Origin: Sphingobium_A sp965228065
Lineage (GTDB): Bacteria; Pseudomonadota; Alphaproteobacteria; Sphingomonadales; Sphingomonadaceae
NCBI GenBank assembly: GCA_965228065.1
Contig: OZ245788.1
Span: 2,108,001 to 2,172,000, forward strand
Length of the DNA: 64,000 nucleotides
Reading direction: 5' to 3'
In this document: in pieces, positions 1 through 8,305 of the stretch
Layout of the letters: every line of letters starts with the position of its first letter
Position numbering within the stretch: position 1 is the first letter of the stretch
The notes under the pieces: generated by a model
Databases searched by the model: none
The model's input: the letters and a program-made list of their open reading frames with translations, nothing else
Told to the model about the DNA's origin: nothing
Program-made: the position numbers and the translations under genes

Positions 1-346
1 CAGCCTGGGCCTGGCGCTCGGTTTCTGGTCGCTGCTGCCCGACACCGTCGAATATGGCGAATGGCGCACGGGCATGCGGACCGAGAGTTTCGTGTTCGGA
101 CTTGGTGCGTTCTTCCTGAAGGTCGCGCTAGGGCTCGGCGCCGGTCTTTATGGCTGGCTGCTCGGCCTGATCGGCTATCGCGCCAATGTCGCGCAAAGCG
201 TCGAGACGCTGGCGAACATGAAGCTGCTGATGACGGCGCTGCCGGCGGTGGGGCTGGTGATTGCGGGTGTCGCGATGATCTTCTACCCGTTGCGCGGCCG
301 GATGCATGACGATCTGGTTGCGGAACTGGAAGCGCGCAGGGGGTGA
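1..346 (+). CDS. GPH-family sugar:cation symporter, C-terminal fragment
   Basis: Only about the last 114 residues are inside the window; the gene begins to the left. The stretch PDTVEYGEWRTG followed by RTES is the conserved cytoplasmic loop of the glycoside-pentoside-hexuronide:cation symporters (MelB-like, MFS superfamily). Two hydrophobic segments follow, then a short charged tail (RRG) before the stop at 344-346. Members carry sugars, uronides or their glycosides across the inner membrane with a cation. The substrate cannot be told from this fragment. The next three genes run towards it on the opposite strand and encode oxygenases, so a shared catabolic role is possible but not shown. Confidence 0.85.
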   Translation, partial: SLGLALGFWSLLPDTVEYGEWRTGMRTESFVFGLGAFFLKVALGLGAGLYGWLLGLIGYRANVAQSVETLANMKLLMTALPAVGLVIAGVAMIFYPLRGRMHDDLVAELEARRG

Positions 347-359
347 TTTCCTCCCCCAC

Positions 360-385
360 GTCATTCCGGCGAAAGCCGGAATGAC
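360..385. repeat. Palindromic GTCATTCC repeat, possible bidirectional terminator
   Basis: GTCATTCCGGC, loop GAAA, then GCCGGAATGAC gives a perfect 11-bp stem. It lies in the 45-bp gap between two convergent genes. Related copies occur at 20453, 52318, 52705, 52770 and 52827, so this is a member of a dispersed REP-like family. There is no T-run on either side. Its position suggests it can end or protect transcripts from both sides; that is inference. Confidence 0.75.
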
Positions 386-391
386 GATTAT

Positions 392-1243
392 TCAACCGCC
401 TGGAATGATCCCCAATTCCAGCGCCCGCTTGAACCGTTCCTCACCCGTATCCGGCCAGGGGCCGGGCTCGGGATAGCGTCCCTCGGGCAGCGGCCAGACG
501 ATCGGCGTGGCGGCGCCGTCGATCGGTGCGCCCGGCGCGATCCCCGTCCGGTCGACGGAGGGGTGCGGACGATCGCCGCCGCGGGTGCAGCCATCGGCGA
601 AATAGATGGCGGTATAGGCGCGACGGACATCGCTGGAGCGATTGGGCAGCGCCATGTGCATGGTGCGGCCGTGATGGAACAGCACGTCGCCGGGCATGGC
701 GGGCACGAACACCGCCTGAGCCTCGATATCCGGTCCGTTGCTGTCGTTCCCTGCGAAGATGTCGACGAACTGTTCGGGCGCGCGGTGCGATCCGGGGACA
801 TAGCCCATGCAGCCGGTCTCGCGATCGACCGGCATCAGCGGGATCCAGGCAGTGATCGTGTCGTCCTCGGCGATCGGCCAATAGGGATGATCCTGATGCG
901 CCTGGGTCGGCTTGCCGCCGGCTTCCTTGTAGAGCGCCTGATCGTGCCAAAGTCGCACGGCCTGCGCGTCCATCAGCGCCGCTGCCATGCCGCAGACTGC
1001 GGGGTGGAAGGTGAGGGGGCGGATGCCGGGTGCATCTTCCCACATATATTGGCACTGGATGAAACTCTGCTCGTAGCGGGACTTTTCCGCCAGCGTGCGC
1101 GTGTCGCGCCCCTTGCGCCGCGCCACGGCAGCGTCGACCGCTGCGGCCAGCGCCGTGAGTTCCGCCGGATCGATCAGGCCGCGCACGGCGACGAAGCCGT
1201 CACGTGTGTAAGCGGTACGCAGCGCGTCGACCTGTATCGTCAT
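392..1243 (-). CDS. Phytanoyl-CoA dioxygenase family protein (third gene of operon)
   Basis: 283 residues. The PhyH-type non-haem iron/2-oxoglutarate oxygenase pattern is clear: the iron motif H-Q-D in AHQDHPYWP, the distal histidine in the FHHGRTMHMALPN region, and the 2-oxoglutarate arginine in DVRRAYTAIYFADG. Such enzymes hydroxylate aliphatic carbons using O2 and 2-oxoglutarate; the substrate here is unknown. The ATG at 1243 overlaps the stop of the preceding gene as ATGA, which fixes this start and implies translational coupling. It is the last gene of three paralogues. Confidence 0.88.
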   Translation of the reverse strand: MTIQVDALRTAYTRDGFVAVRGLIDPAELTALAAAVDAAVARRKGRDTRTLAEKSRYEQSFIQCQYMWEDAPGIRPLTFHPAVCGMAAALMDAQAVRLWHDQALYKEAGGKPTQAHQDHPYWPIAEDDTITAWIPLMPVDRETGCMGYVPGSHRAPEQFVDIFAGNDSNGPDIEAQAVFVPAMPGDVLFHHGRTMHMALPNRSSDVRRAYTAIYFADGCTRGGDRPHPSVDRTGIAPGAPIDGAATPIVWPLPEGRYPEPGPWPDTGEERFKRALELGIIPGG

Positions 1244-2064
1244 ATCCCGGGCTCGATCACGAACTGGCGCTCCTCGTCGTCCTGGCGGATCTCCTCGCCA
1301 TTGACGATCGTGTAGGCACCGTCGGGCGCATATTGCAGGATATAGGCTTTGCGGATGCTGCCCTCGCGCAAATTCGGCCCGGTGCGATGGGGGGCGAGCG
1401 ACGAGAAGAGGATGATGTCGCCGGCCTTGCCCGGTACCGCCACACCCTCGGCATCTTCCAGGCATTTCAGCCCGATTGGCGTCGCCCAATGTTCCAGCGT
1501 GCCGCCGCGGTGCAGCCCGGGCACGATCCAGGGGCAGCCATTCTCCTCGTCGACGTCGACCAGAGGGATCCAGAAGGTCAGATATTGCTGCGGCTCGATA
1601 AAGGTATAGCCATTGTCCTGATGCCAGGGGAATTCCTGCTTCTTGCCGGTCTTCTTGTAGACCGACTGGTCCCAATAGAGCCGTATGGTGCCCCCCATCA
1701 GGTCGTGCGCGATGTCGCGGATCGCGGGATGCGCCGCGAAATCCCTTAGAACCTGCGATTGTTTCACGATGTGCGCGGTGAAGGTGATCGTCCCCGAAGA
1801 CGTCAGCCGGAAACTGCCGCCCTGTTCCTCCGACACATATTTCTCGTGAGCGGCCTCGATCGGGTCGATTGCATGCGCCACTGCGGCAAGCTCATCCGCA
1901 GTGAAGGCATTTTTGATCCGCAGGAAGCCGTCGCGGTCGAACGCCTCGACCTGCGCGGGTGAAAGCGAGCGCAACGGGCGGGCGGGCGGAACGTCCTGCC
2001 ACTGGAAATCGCGGTTGAGCGGATGGGGTCTCGATGTGGTGTCGATTGTCATGGAACTCGTCAT
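1240..2064 (-). CDS. Phytanoyl-CoA dioxygenase family protein (second gene of operon)
   Basis: 274 residues from the ATG at 2064, which lies one base after the upstream stop codon; an ATG at 2052 (270 residues) is the alternative. The iron-binding H-Q-D is in EFPWHQDNGYTF, the distal His in LFSSLAPHRTGPN, and the 2-oxoglutarate Arg in RKAYILQYAPDG. The segment IPLVDVDEENGCPWIVPGLHRGG is the usual PhyH strand before the distal His. It belongs to the three-gene oxygenase operon. The three copies share fold and motifs but are clearly diverged, so they probably act on different positions or intermediates (inference). Confidence 0.88.
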   Translation of the reverse strand: MTSSMTIDTTSRPHPLNRDFQWQDVPPARPLRSLSPAQVEAFDRDGFLRIKNAFTADELAAVAHAIDPIEAAHEKYVSEEQGGSFRLTSSGTITFTAHIVKQSQVLRDFAAHPAIRDIAHDLMGGTIRLYWDQSVYKKTGKKQEFPWHQDNGYTFIEPQQYLTFWIPLVDVDEENGCPWIVPGLHRGGTLEHWATPIGLKCLEDAEGVAVPGKAGDIILFSSLAPHRTGPNLREGSIRKAYILQYAPDGAYTIVNGEEIRQDDEERQFVIEPGI

Positions 2065-2065
2065 T

Positions 2066-2878
2066 TCATGCGGTGGTGGGGGCAGTTGCAGGAGCGGGCG
2101 CGCGCCGTGCGGCGATCCAGCGATTGACGGGTGCGAGCGTCGCGGCCGCCATATCGCTGACGGGCCGGGTGCCGGCCTCGGCATAATGATAGACCATCGC
2201 CGAACGGCGATAATCCGCCACATTGTCGGTCGAACGGTGCATCAGATAGCTGTGGAAGAACAGGACATCGCCCGGCTGCATAAGCACGGGCTGCTCGGTG
2301 CTCGTGTCCTCGCTCACAATCTCCTGATAGCCCTGCAAACCTTCTGGGCGACGATCGGGCACATGCTCGTGGATCCGGCGTGACCGGTGAGATCCCGGCA
2401 GGATCCACAGGCAACCATTCTCGATCGTTGCGGGGCTCAGCGCCAGCCAAACGCCGACCTGCGGCTGGCGGTCATAGCGGAAATAATAAGCGTCCTGGTG
2501 CCAGGGCTGGCCGATCACGCCGGGATTCTTGAAGATGAACTGGCTTTGGAAACAGTCGATATCCGCGCCCAGCAGCGCCCCGAGCGGTCCGGTGATGCGA
2601 TCGTCCGTCGCGACATCGTGCGATGCGCCGACAATGTGGCAATTGAACACCTTGGCGATGAAATCCTCGGGGTTGCGCGCGATCGGGCTCGGCGCCTTTT
2701 CGGGATAGATCAGCAGATCCTGGGTGGTGGAATAGACACGCTCGTCCGCATGGTCGGTCGGTGGATCGTTTCTGATCGCATCGACGATTTCGCTTTCGAT
2801 CCGCTGCGCTTCGGAAGCCGCGAAAAGGCCGCGCACGATAAAGAATCCGTGCTCCTCCCATTGCCGCTCGCTCGTCAT
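2066..2878 (-). CDS. Phytanoyl-CoA dioxygenase family protein (first gene of operon)
   Basis: 270 residues, start ATG at 2878 with a good Shine-Dalgarno (GTGAGG) about seven bases upstream. The PhyH motifs are GQPWHQDAYYF (iron His and Asp), PGDVLFFHSYLMHRSTDN (distal His) and RRSAMVYHYAEAG (2-oxoglutarate Arg). Cytosolic; no signal peptide. It heads an operon of three PhyH-like genes whose junctions are one base apart or overlapping. An 8-bp inverted repeat lies 25-55 bases upstream of the start and may be the operator. Confidence 0.88.
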   Translation of the reverse strand: MTSERQWEEHGFFIVRGLFAASEAQRIESEIVDAIRNDPPTDHADERVYSTTQDLLIYPEKAPSPIARNPEDFIAKVFNCHIVGASHDVATDDRITGPLGALLGADIDCFQSQFIFKNPGVIGQPWHQDAYYFRYDRQPQVGVWLALSPATIENGCLWILPGSHRSRRIHEHVPDRRPEGLQGYQEIVSEDTSTEQPVLMQPGDVLFFHSYLMHRSTDNVADYRRSAMVYHYAEAGTRPVSDMAAATLAPVNRWIAARRAPAPATAPTTA

Positions 2879-3271
2879 GTTTGCCTCACCGATTCGATTG
2901 ATTTTTTGATTGTTGACGATTCTCTATCAAAAATTGCCAGGGTGCGCAATTCCGTATCGGTGTTGCGCAGGGCTTCGGTTTCCGCTGCGGGAGCGCGGAA
3001 CCGGGAGGTGATGTCGATCAGGATGCTGGCGGGTCGCCGGTGCGCGACCTCGATCGTGACCGGCGCGAGCAAATGCGTATTTCAGTCAGTGGGTCTTTGG
3101 CGGTTCGGCCAGATTTTCCCTGGAGTCGATCCAGTTCGGACCGAGCCGGGTGAGCTCTTGTTTTCGCTTTGTTTGCCGCGATTTAAGAGCCGGCAGCTGA
3201 GTTCAGCTGCCTCGAAACTGCTCCAGTCTCAGCATGTGCCGAACCATCAGGCCACCCAACGCGGCAATGGT
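2879..3271. other. Intergenic region upstream of the oxygenase operon
   Basis: About 390 bases with no convincing gene. The first 60 bases are AT-rich and carry the inverted repeat at 2903-2933, so they probably hold the operon promoter. A 65-codon TTG-started frame antisense to the plus strand (2875-3072) overlaps the first oxygenase start, but it has no ribosome site and odd composition. From about 3075 to 3270 nothing was recognised. Confidence 0.5.
2903..2933 (-). promoter_or_regulatory. Inverted repeat, candidate operator of the oxygenase operon
   Basis: TTTTTGAT (2903-2910) and ATCAAAAA (2926-2933) form a perfect 8-bp inverted repeat with a 15-bp spacer, centred about 40 bases before the start at 2878. 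The AT content stands out from the high-GC surroundings. Arm length and position fit a dimeric repressor or activator site. No regulator gene sits next to it. Confidence 0.45.
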
Positions 3272-3529
3272 CTATATCTTGGACGCGACTGCATCGACAT
3301 GTGCGCGCGCTGCGGCGATCGCCGCCGCAATCGCCGATCGTGCCTGAGGACTGTTCTTCCAGCAGGTCGACCCAACGAGCATGGATGCTGCGGTGCAGAT
3401 CGTTTCGGCATCCCGCCCGGAAAGATCGACCAGGTCGGAAACGCCAATCTGTTCCAGCCTGGCGATCACTGTGGGGCCAACACCCTTGATGCTCAGGAGC
3501 AGGCGGCGGTCATCATCGGAAAAATGCAT
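3272..3529 (-). CDS. Small helix-hairpin-helix protein
   Basis: 85 residues from the ATG at 3529. LLSIKGVGPTVIARLEQIG near residues 11-29 is a helix-hairpin-helix non-specific DNA-binding motif, followed by VSDLVDLSGRDAETIC as in the small Cdd1/'pathogenicity locus' type HhH proteins. The C-terminal half is Ala-rich and helical (AIAAAIAAARAHVDAVA). It probably binds DNA, but the cellular role is unknown. The gene upstream on the same strand is a small orphan, and no DNA-repair gene is adjacent. Confidence 0.65.
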   Translation of the reverse strand: MHFSDDDRRLLLSIKGVGPTVIARLEQIGVSDLVDLSGRDAETICTAASMLVGSTCWKNSPQARSAIAAAIAAARAHVDAVASKI

Positions 3530-3592
3530 GGCCGCGCATAGCGACTTCCATCGTCGAGACGCAACGCGGTGATCGGCTGGCCGTGTTCCGCC

Positions 3593-3940
3593 TCAATCGG
3601 GCAGGCCTTTTCGTTCCAGGGCCGCGACAACCGTTTCGACATGCCGCCGGAACCGGCCGCGTTCATCCTCCGTCGTGTCTTCCCACCGCGTATCGGCCGA
3701 TCCGGTGCCCTGATCGGGACGGTCGTCCTGACCATGTTGCCGAAAGCTTGCCCGGGCGTAGAGCGCCCTGGCGGCATCTTCGAGGGCGTCGTTCGAATGG
3801 CCGGCCGCGGCGACGAGCGCGGCTTCGGCGGCGGCGCAATAAAATGCCCGGATCGAACCGCAAGCCGGATCATCCCATTCCCATTCGGGTTTGATCGTCG
3901 AATGCATGGCTTTCGCCGCCACAAGAATCACATCTGCCAC
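3593..3940 (-). CDS. Hypothetical small protein
   Basis: 115 residues, not assigned to a family. It is acidic and helical, with an Ala-rich centre (AAAEAALVAAAGHSNDALEDAARALYA) and a C-terminal pattern RWEDTTEDERGRFRRHVETVVAAL. A similar W-x-D-x-T-E-E ... R-Y/F ... A-A-L layout is visible in the small protein at 55107-55439, so the two may belong to one loose group of alphaproteobacterial orphan proteins. It lies 63 bases upstream of the helix-hairpin-helix gene on the same strand and may be co-transcribed. Confidence 0.45.
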   Translation of the reverse strand: MADVILVAAKAMHSTIKPEWEWDDPACGSIRAFYCAAAEAALVAAAGHSNDALEDAARALYARASFRQHGQDDRPDQGTGSADTRWEDTTEDERGRFRRHVETVVAALERKGLPD

Positions 3941-4052
3941 ACACCCCTCCCCACGGATGCGTCAGCGAGCCACCGACCTGCTGTCTAAGTGCTCGCTTTA
4001 GCGCCGATCCCTCTCGTTCTGCAACTCGATGGTGCCGTTCGAACAAACGCGG

Positions 4053-5279
4053 TCAACTCGGCTGATTCAGGCAGCTGCGGTAATTGGCGAGCACCCGGCC
4101 GAGCGTATCGTTCCAGCTGTAATTCCGTGCCTCGATGGCGGCGGCGTTGCCGAGTTCCTTGCGCAGCGCGGGGAACCGGATAAGCCGGTCGACCGCCGCC
4201 ACATAGGCATCGGCTTCACCTGGGGCGACCAGCCGCCCGGTCCGGCCATCGGCAATCAGTGCGCGGGCGCTGGCCACGTCGGCGGAGACGATCGCCAGCC
4301 CCGCCGCCATGGCTTCGAGCGTGACGTTGCCAAAGGCCTCGGTCAGGCTTGGGTTCAAGAGAATATCCGCACTCGCGACCGCACGACCCAATGCCGCGCC
4401 GGACAGGTGGCCCAGGAAGTTCGCATTGGGCAATTGCTGCGCAAAGGCGTCGCGCGCGGGCCCATCACCGACGATCATCGGGCGCAGATTATGGCCTGCC
4501 GCGCGGAGCCTTTCGATAACCTCCGTGAAGCGGTCTATGCCCTTTTCCCGCACGAGCCGGCCGAAGAACAGGATCGCAACCTCTCCATCGGCATAACCCA
4601 GGCGCCGGCGCAGCGCTTCGTCGCGACGGGTGGGCGTAAAAATGGAACGATCGACGCCACGGCCCCAGATGTCGACGCGATCGCCCAGACCGGCATTGCG
4701 CATCTCGTCTGCAATGGCTGCGTTCGGCACAAGGATGCGATCGCTGTTGTCGTAGAAGCGGTGCAGATAGCGTTCCATGGCGCGCTTCAGGAAACCGAGG
4801 CCGTAATAATCGACATAGGTCTCGAAGCGCGTGTGGAGGCTGGCGACCACGGGAATGCCGAGGGTGCGTGCCATGCGCTGTGCGTTGCGGCCGAGAAGAT
4901 CGGGTGCCGAAAGATGGACGATGTCGGGCGCGAAGCGGTTGAGATCGTCCTTGATCGATCGTGGCAGACCCAGTGCAAGGCGATATTCCGGGCGACGGGG
5001 AAGGCTGATCGATGGAACCGAGACGAGCGTGCCGGCCGGCGCGAAAGGCGGGTTCTTGATGGTGGGCGAATAGACGCGGACGTCGGCATCCGCCTCCTCC
5101 ATCAGATAGGCGACCAGCCGGTTGAGCGCCTGGTTCGCGCCATCCGGCACGCAATTGTAATTGCCGGAGAACAGCGCGATGCGCGGCCGCCGCGCGGGCC
5201 GCGTGCGCGCAATCAGGCCGAGCTGTGGCGCGACCCGCGCAGCGAACCGCGGGTCTTGGATAGTCAGGGCGCGTGTCAT
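4053..5279 (-). CDS. GT4-family glycosyltransferase (MgtA-like)
   Basis: 408 residues from the ATG at 5279; an in-frame TTG at 5345 would add 22 residues but lacks a ribosome site. GT-B fold of the GT4 family: the N-terminal domain opens with RIALFSGNYNCVPDGANQALNRL, and the C-terminal domain shows ILFFGRLVREKGIDR and the E-x7-E donor motif in SLTEAFGNVTLEAM. The closest type known to me is the MgtA/PimB-like group that moves mannosyl or related sugars onto lipid acceptors. A glycolipid role would suit a glycosphingolipid-making sphingomonad, but the donor and acceptor are not shown. A DedA membrane protein gene lies 94 bases upstream on the same strand. Confidence 0.85.
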   Translation of the reverse strand: MTRALTIQDPRFAARVAPQLGLIARTRPARRPRIALFSGNYNCVPDGANQALNRLVAYLMEEADADVRVYSPTIKNPPFAPAGTLVSVPSISLPRRPEYRLALGLPRSIKDDLNRFAPDIVHLSAPDLLGRNAQRMARTLGIPVVASLHTRFETYVDYYGLGFLKRAMERYLHRFYDNSDRILVPNAAIADEMRNAGLGDRVDIWGRGVDRSIFTPTRRDEALRRRLGYADGEVAILFFGRLVREKGIDRFTEVIERLRAAGHNLRPMIVGDGPARDAFAQQLPNANFLGHLSGAALGRAVASADILLNPSLTEAFGNVTLEAMAAGLAIVSADVASARALIADGRTGRLVAPGEADAYVAAVDRLIRFPALRKELGNAAAIEARNYSWNDTLGRVLANYRSCLNQPS

Positions 5280-5372
5280 GTCAGGGAACCGTGTCAGTTG
5301 AGGAGCGGGGCGAAGATCGGCGCTACCGGCCTGTCTGCTGAGCAAGGGCCAAGGGGCGGCGGGGGGTATCCG

Positions 5373-6023
5373 TCATCCGATGGTCCTCGATCGGGGCTCG
5401 CGCTCGAGCTTGCGTGAGAGGATTCTGGCGCCCGCCAATGGGCCGACCATGCAGATGAGGACGATCGCGATCGCGGCGAAGGCCCATTGGGTGTCGCTCA
5501 GTCCGTCGAGCCCGTCGATGCTGCGCCCGGTGAAGAAGCCGGGTGCCAGCATGATCGGCACCCACAGGACCGCAGATATCACATTGGCAAGCTGGAAGGG
5601 GCGCTGCGGCATGCGCATGACCCCGGCGACGAGCGGTATCGTGGAGCGGATCGGGCCAAGAAACCGGCCGATCAGAACCGACCAGAAGCCATAGCGACGG
5701 AAGAACAGCCGGGCCCGCGCCACCATGGCGCGATGGTTGCGAAGTGGCCGGCGATAATAGATGCGCGGGCCGATCCTCCGCCCGATGCCGTACGAGATGG
5801 CGTCGCCCAGGATCGAACCCAGGATCGACCAGCCGATGACGGGCAACGGATCGACCAATCCGCCGCCGACCAATCCACCGACCATCAGCATGACCGCAGT
5901 GGCCGGAACGAACAGGCCGAAGATCGCAAGCGATTCCCCGAACGCGATCAAACCCAGGATCGGGCCGGCCCAGGCGCCATGGCTTTCCAGAAAGACGCTG
6001 ATCGTCGCGACAAGCTGTTCCAT
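5373..6023 (-). CDS. DedA family membrane protein
   Basis: 216 residues, ATG at 6023 preceded by AAGGGG. DedA/VTT-domain features: the amphipathic segment with FGESLAIFGLFVPAT near residue 27, the glycine-rich LGSILGDAISYGIGRRIG, and the conserved GRFLGPIRSTIPLVAGVMRM. Four to five membrane segments. DedA proteins sit in the inner membrane; several are lipid flippases or scramblases, including for undecaprenyl-phosphate or phosphatidylethanolamine. The next gene downstream is a GT4 glycosyltransferase, so a role in lipid-carrier recycling is plausible but not shown. Confidence 0.88.
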   Translation of the reverse strand: MEQLVATISVFLESHGAWAGPILGLIAFGESLAIFGLFVPATAVMLMVGGLVGGGLVDPLPVIGWSILGSILGDAISYGIGRRIGPRIYYRRPLRNHRAMVARARLFFRRYGFWSVLIGRFLGPIRSTIPLVAGVMRMPQRPFQLANVISAVLWVPIMLAPGFFTGRSIDGLDGLSDTQWAFAAIAIVLICMVGPLAGARILSRKLEREPRSRTIG

Positions 6024-6094
6024 ATCAGTCGCCCCTTATGGGATGAGGGCGCGCGTTCACGCATGGCGCGGCGGGGCCGGAAAAGGTCATCGGA

Positions 6095-6829
6095 TCAGTA
6101 AAGCCGGTTGTCCGCGAGATCTTCGGCGGTGCGATCGAGATCCGCGGGCGGCATCTGGCCGACCAGCGCGTAACCGATGCCGTTCCTGTTCCAATAGGCG
6201 ACGGCATTGCCATCGCGCTGCACCGCGACAGGCTGGGTCATCGCCTGCTTGTCGGTGCGCAAGGCATAGATTGAAAGCATGCCGCCCGCGGTGGTGCGGA
6301 TCATCATCTGCAGAGCGGGGCCACGTTCGCCGGGCACGAGTTGAACGTCGGAGATCTTCCAGCCCTGCAACAGCGATGGAATGCGGATGCGTGTCGAGTC
6401 CATGATCTCGCGCTTGTCGAAATCCGGCGTCTCCACCTGCGACACCATTGACGCGCGCGTCAGCGCGACCTCATGCGAGATCAGCGCCGCGCCGACATAT
6501 TCGGGCACGCCGCCAGGCGCCGTGACGATCGCGCCGAGGCTGACGGCACCGAGCACCGAAGCGGCGCTCATGAAGACCGGCATGCGCCAACGCCGCATGG
6601 TGAGGCGCTGGCCGAGCCGCCGGCTTGCCTCGCTCATCCCCGGAGGAACCTCCTGGCCGGTCTTGAACGCCATCCGCAGCACGCTGATCGCGTGGAGATC
6701 GGACATGACGCGCGCGGCGGCATCGGCGTGACGCGACAGATGATCCTCCACCGCGGCGCGGCGCGCTGGATCGAGCATGCCGTCGATATAGGCCTCGATC
6801 TCGAGATCGCTGACAGGTTCAGTCGTCAT
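6095..6829 (-). CDS. Membrane anti-sigma factor
   Basis: 244 residues from the ATG at 6829, which has GGGGA six bases upstream; upstream in-frame TTG/ATG codons give slightly longer forms. The N-terminal part (SDLEIEAYIDGMLDPARRAAVEDHLSRHADAAARV) is an anti-sigma helical domain of the ChrR/RsiW-like class, without the usual HxxxCxxC zinc pair. A single membrane helix follows near residue 85 (MPVFMSAASVLGAVSLGAIV), then a periplasmic domain of about 135 residues. Its start overlaps the sigma gene by 11 bases, so the two are co-translated. It is predicted to hold the ECF sigma factor at the membrane until a signal is sensed. Confidence 0.82.
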   Translation of the reverse strand: MTTEPVSDLEIEAYIDGMLDPARRAAVEDHLSRHADAAARVMSDLHAISVLRMAFKTGQEVPPGMSEASRRLGQRLTMRRWRMPVFMSAASVLGAVSLGAIVTAPGGVPEYVGAALISHEVALTRASMVSQVETPDFDKREIMDSTRIRIPSLLQGWKISDVQLVPGERGPALQMMIRTTAGGMLSIYALRTDKQAMTQPVAVQRDGNAVAYWNRNGIGYALVGQMPPADLDRTAEDLADNRLY

Positions 6830-7355
6830 TGCCATTCCCCACAAGACGCAGGTGGCGAAGTGCGTGGACCTCCGCCTCGACTTCGATCGTGCGCAATGTC
6901 GCGCGTGCGCGGCTGAGCCGGGACATCACCGTGCCGATTGGCACATCCAGCAGCTCTGCCGCTTCCTGATAGCTCATGCCTTCGATGCTGATCAGGAACA
7001 GCACTTCGCGCTGCGTATCCGGCAATTGCAGGAAACGGCTGACGACCTGACCCAGATAGGCCTGGCTTTCCTGATCCGGCGCGGCTTGGTCGGCGAGCGT
7101 TTCCGCCAGCTGAAGATGGCGCGCGTCATCGGCCTTGCGGCGCCTGATCTCACCGAGAAAGCAGTTGCGGACGATGGTCAGCAACCAGTTTCTGAGCGAC
7201 GTGCCCGAGCGGAAGGACGACGCGCCCTCATAGGCACGCACCAGCGCGTCCTGCACGATATCGTCCGCGCTTTCATCGCGTCCGCTGAGCGCGCGCGCAT
7301 AGCGCCGCATCGCGGGCAGATGTTCGATCGGATTCTGGCTTTTCCAGAAGGTCAT
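6819..7355 (-). CDS. ECF-family RNA polymerase sigma factor
   Basis: 178 residues. Sigma region 2 runs from about residue 12 to 80 (ARALSGRDESADDIVQDALVRAYEGASSF, then SLRNWLLTIVRNCFLGEIRRRKAD). Region 4 is near 115-160 (LPDTQREVLFLISIEGMSYQEAAELLDVPIGTVMSRLSRAR). This is the two-domain ECF layout, with no extra C-terminal extension. It pairs with the overlapping anti-sigma gene downstream. The target regulon is unknown. It is not the FecI-type sigma, which occurs separately at 59252. Confidence 0.9.
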   Translation of the reverse strand: MTFWKSQNPIEHLPAMRRYARALSGRDESADDIVQDALVRAYEGASSFRSGTSLRNWLLTIVRNCFLGEIRRRKADDARHLQLAETLADQAAPDQESQAYLGQVVSRFLQLPDTQREVLFLISIEGMSYQEAAELLDVPIGTVMSRLSRARATLRTIEVEAEVHALRHLRLVGNGNDD

Positions 7356-7567
7356 GAAGCGTAAATGGCGCCGACCGCGCTTTTATTCCCGACCGATGCG
7401 AAAAATTATCCGCGGCTGACGCGGCTCTCTATTGTCTCGCTGGATCGCGGACGCCGATTTTCGTGCGATCGGATCGCGCGCAAATTCGCGTTGCGCTTGC
7501 CATTCCCGCCACTTATCGCGGAAGGACGGCTGCGGATGATCCTGATCATCTCTCAAAGGAACCGGGA

Positions 7568-8161
7568 TTGGCACGTACCCAGGCAGCGGATTTCGAGCAG
7601 CGGCGCGAAGCGATCGTCGAGAAGGCGGCGGGGCTGTTTGCGCGCGCCGGGTTCAACGGTGCGTCGCTCGCCGATCTTGCGGCCGCCTGCGATATTTCGA
7701 AGTCGCTGCTCTATCATTATTATCCGTCGAAGGAGGATATCCTCCACGCGGTGATGACGTCGCATATCGACAGGCTCGTCACCGATGTCGATCTCGTCAT
7801 GGCGCGCAAGGCCGATCCCGCGATCATGCTGGACCGGCTGCTCCATGCCTTCCTGCATCATTATGTCGGTGCGGTGGCACGCCAGAAGGTGCTGCTGAAC
7901 GAGCTCGACAACCTGCCCGTCGATCGCCGCGAGGAGATTGTCGGCAAGCAGCGCCACCTGATCGCGGCGGTCCAGTCATTGCTGACCGCGCTTCACCCCT
8001 TGCTGGCGTCCAACCCCGCGCGCGCCCGCGCGCAGACCATGATGATCTTCGGCATGATCAACTGGACGAACACCTGGTACGATCCGGACGGTCCGGTCAG
8101 CGTCGACGAGATCGCCGACATGGCGCTTGCCGCCGCGCTCGCGCCGCTGGATGGGGAGTAG
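7568..8161 (+). CDS. TetR/AcrR-family transcriptional regulator
   Basis: 197 residues from a TTG at 7568, chosen because AAAGGA lies seven bases before it; an upstream in-frame ATG at 7463 adds 35 residues of unlikely sequence. The helix-turn-helix is textbook TetR: KAAGLFARAGFNGASLADLAAACDISKSLLYHYYPSKEDIL. The C-terminal part (LNELDNLPVDRREEIVGKQRHLIAAV, then MMIFGMINWTNTWYDPDGPVS) resembles regulators of fatty-acyl or aromatic catabolism. No target gene is obvious next to it; phosphatidylserine decarboxylase follows after 144 bases. Confidence 0.88.
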   Translation: MARTQAADFEQRREAIVEKAAGLFARAGFNGASLADLAAACDISKSLLYHYYPSKEDILHAVMTSHIDRLVTDVDLVMARKADPAIMLDRLLHAFLHHYVGAVARQKVLLNELDNLPVDRREEIVGKQRHLIAAVQSLLTALHPLLASNPARARAQTMMIFGMINWTNTWYDPDGPVSVDEIADMALAAALAPLDGE

Positions 8162-8305
8162 GACGGATACGGACATGGCCGGTCGTCGGCCGTGTCTGTC
8201 ATGCATCCCATTCCGACCCACAGATTTGCCCCTTCTGTTGCCGACAACTGCCCATCAATCCTGTCTCCGCTGTATGATTGCAGCGCCCGTGTTTCGAGGT
8301 TCGCC

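Noticed and set aside
2875..3072. 65-codon frame upstream of the first oxygenase, overlapping its start as ATGA
   Set aside because: It needs a TTG start without ribosome site, has no family resemblance, and covers the AT-rich promoter zone.
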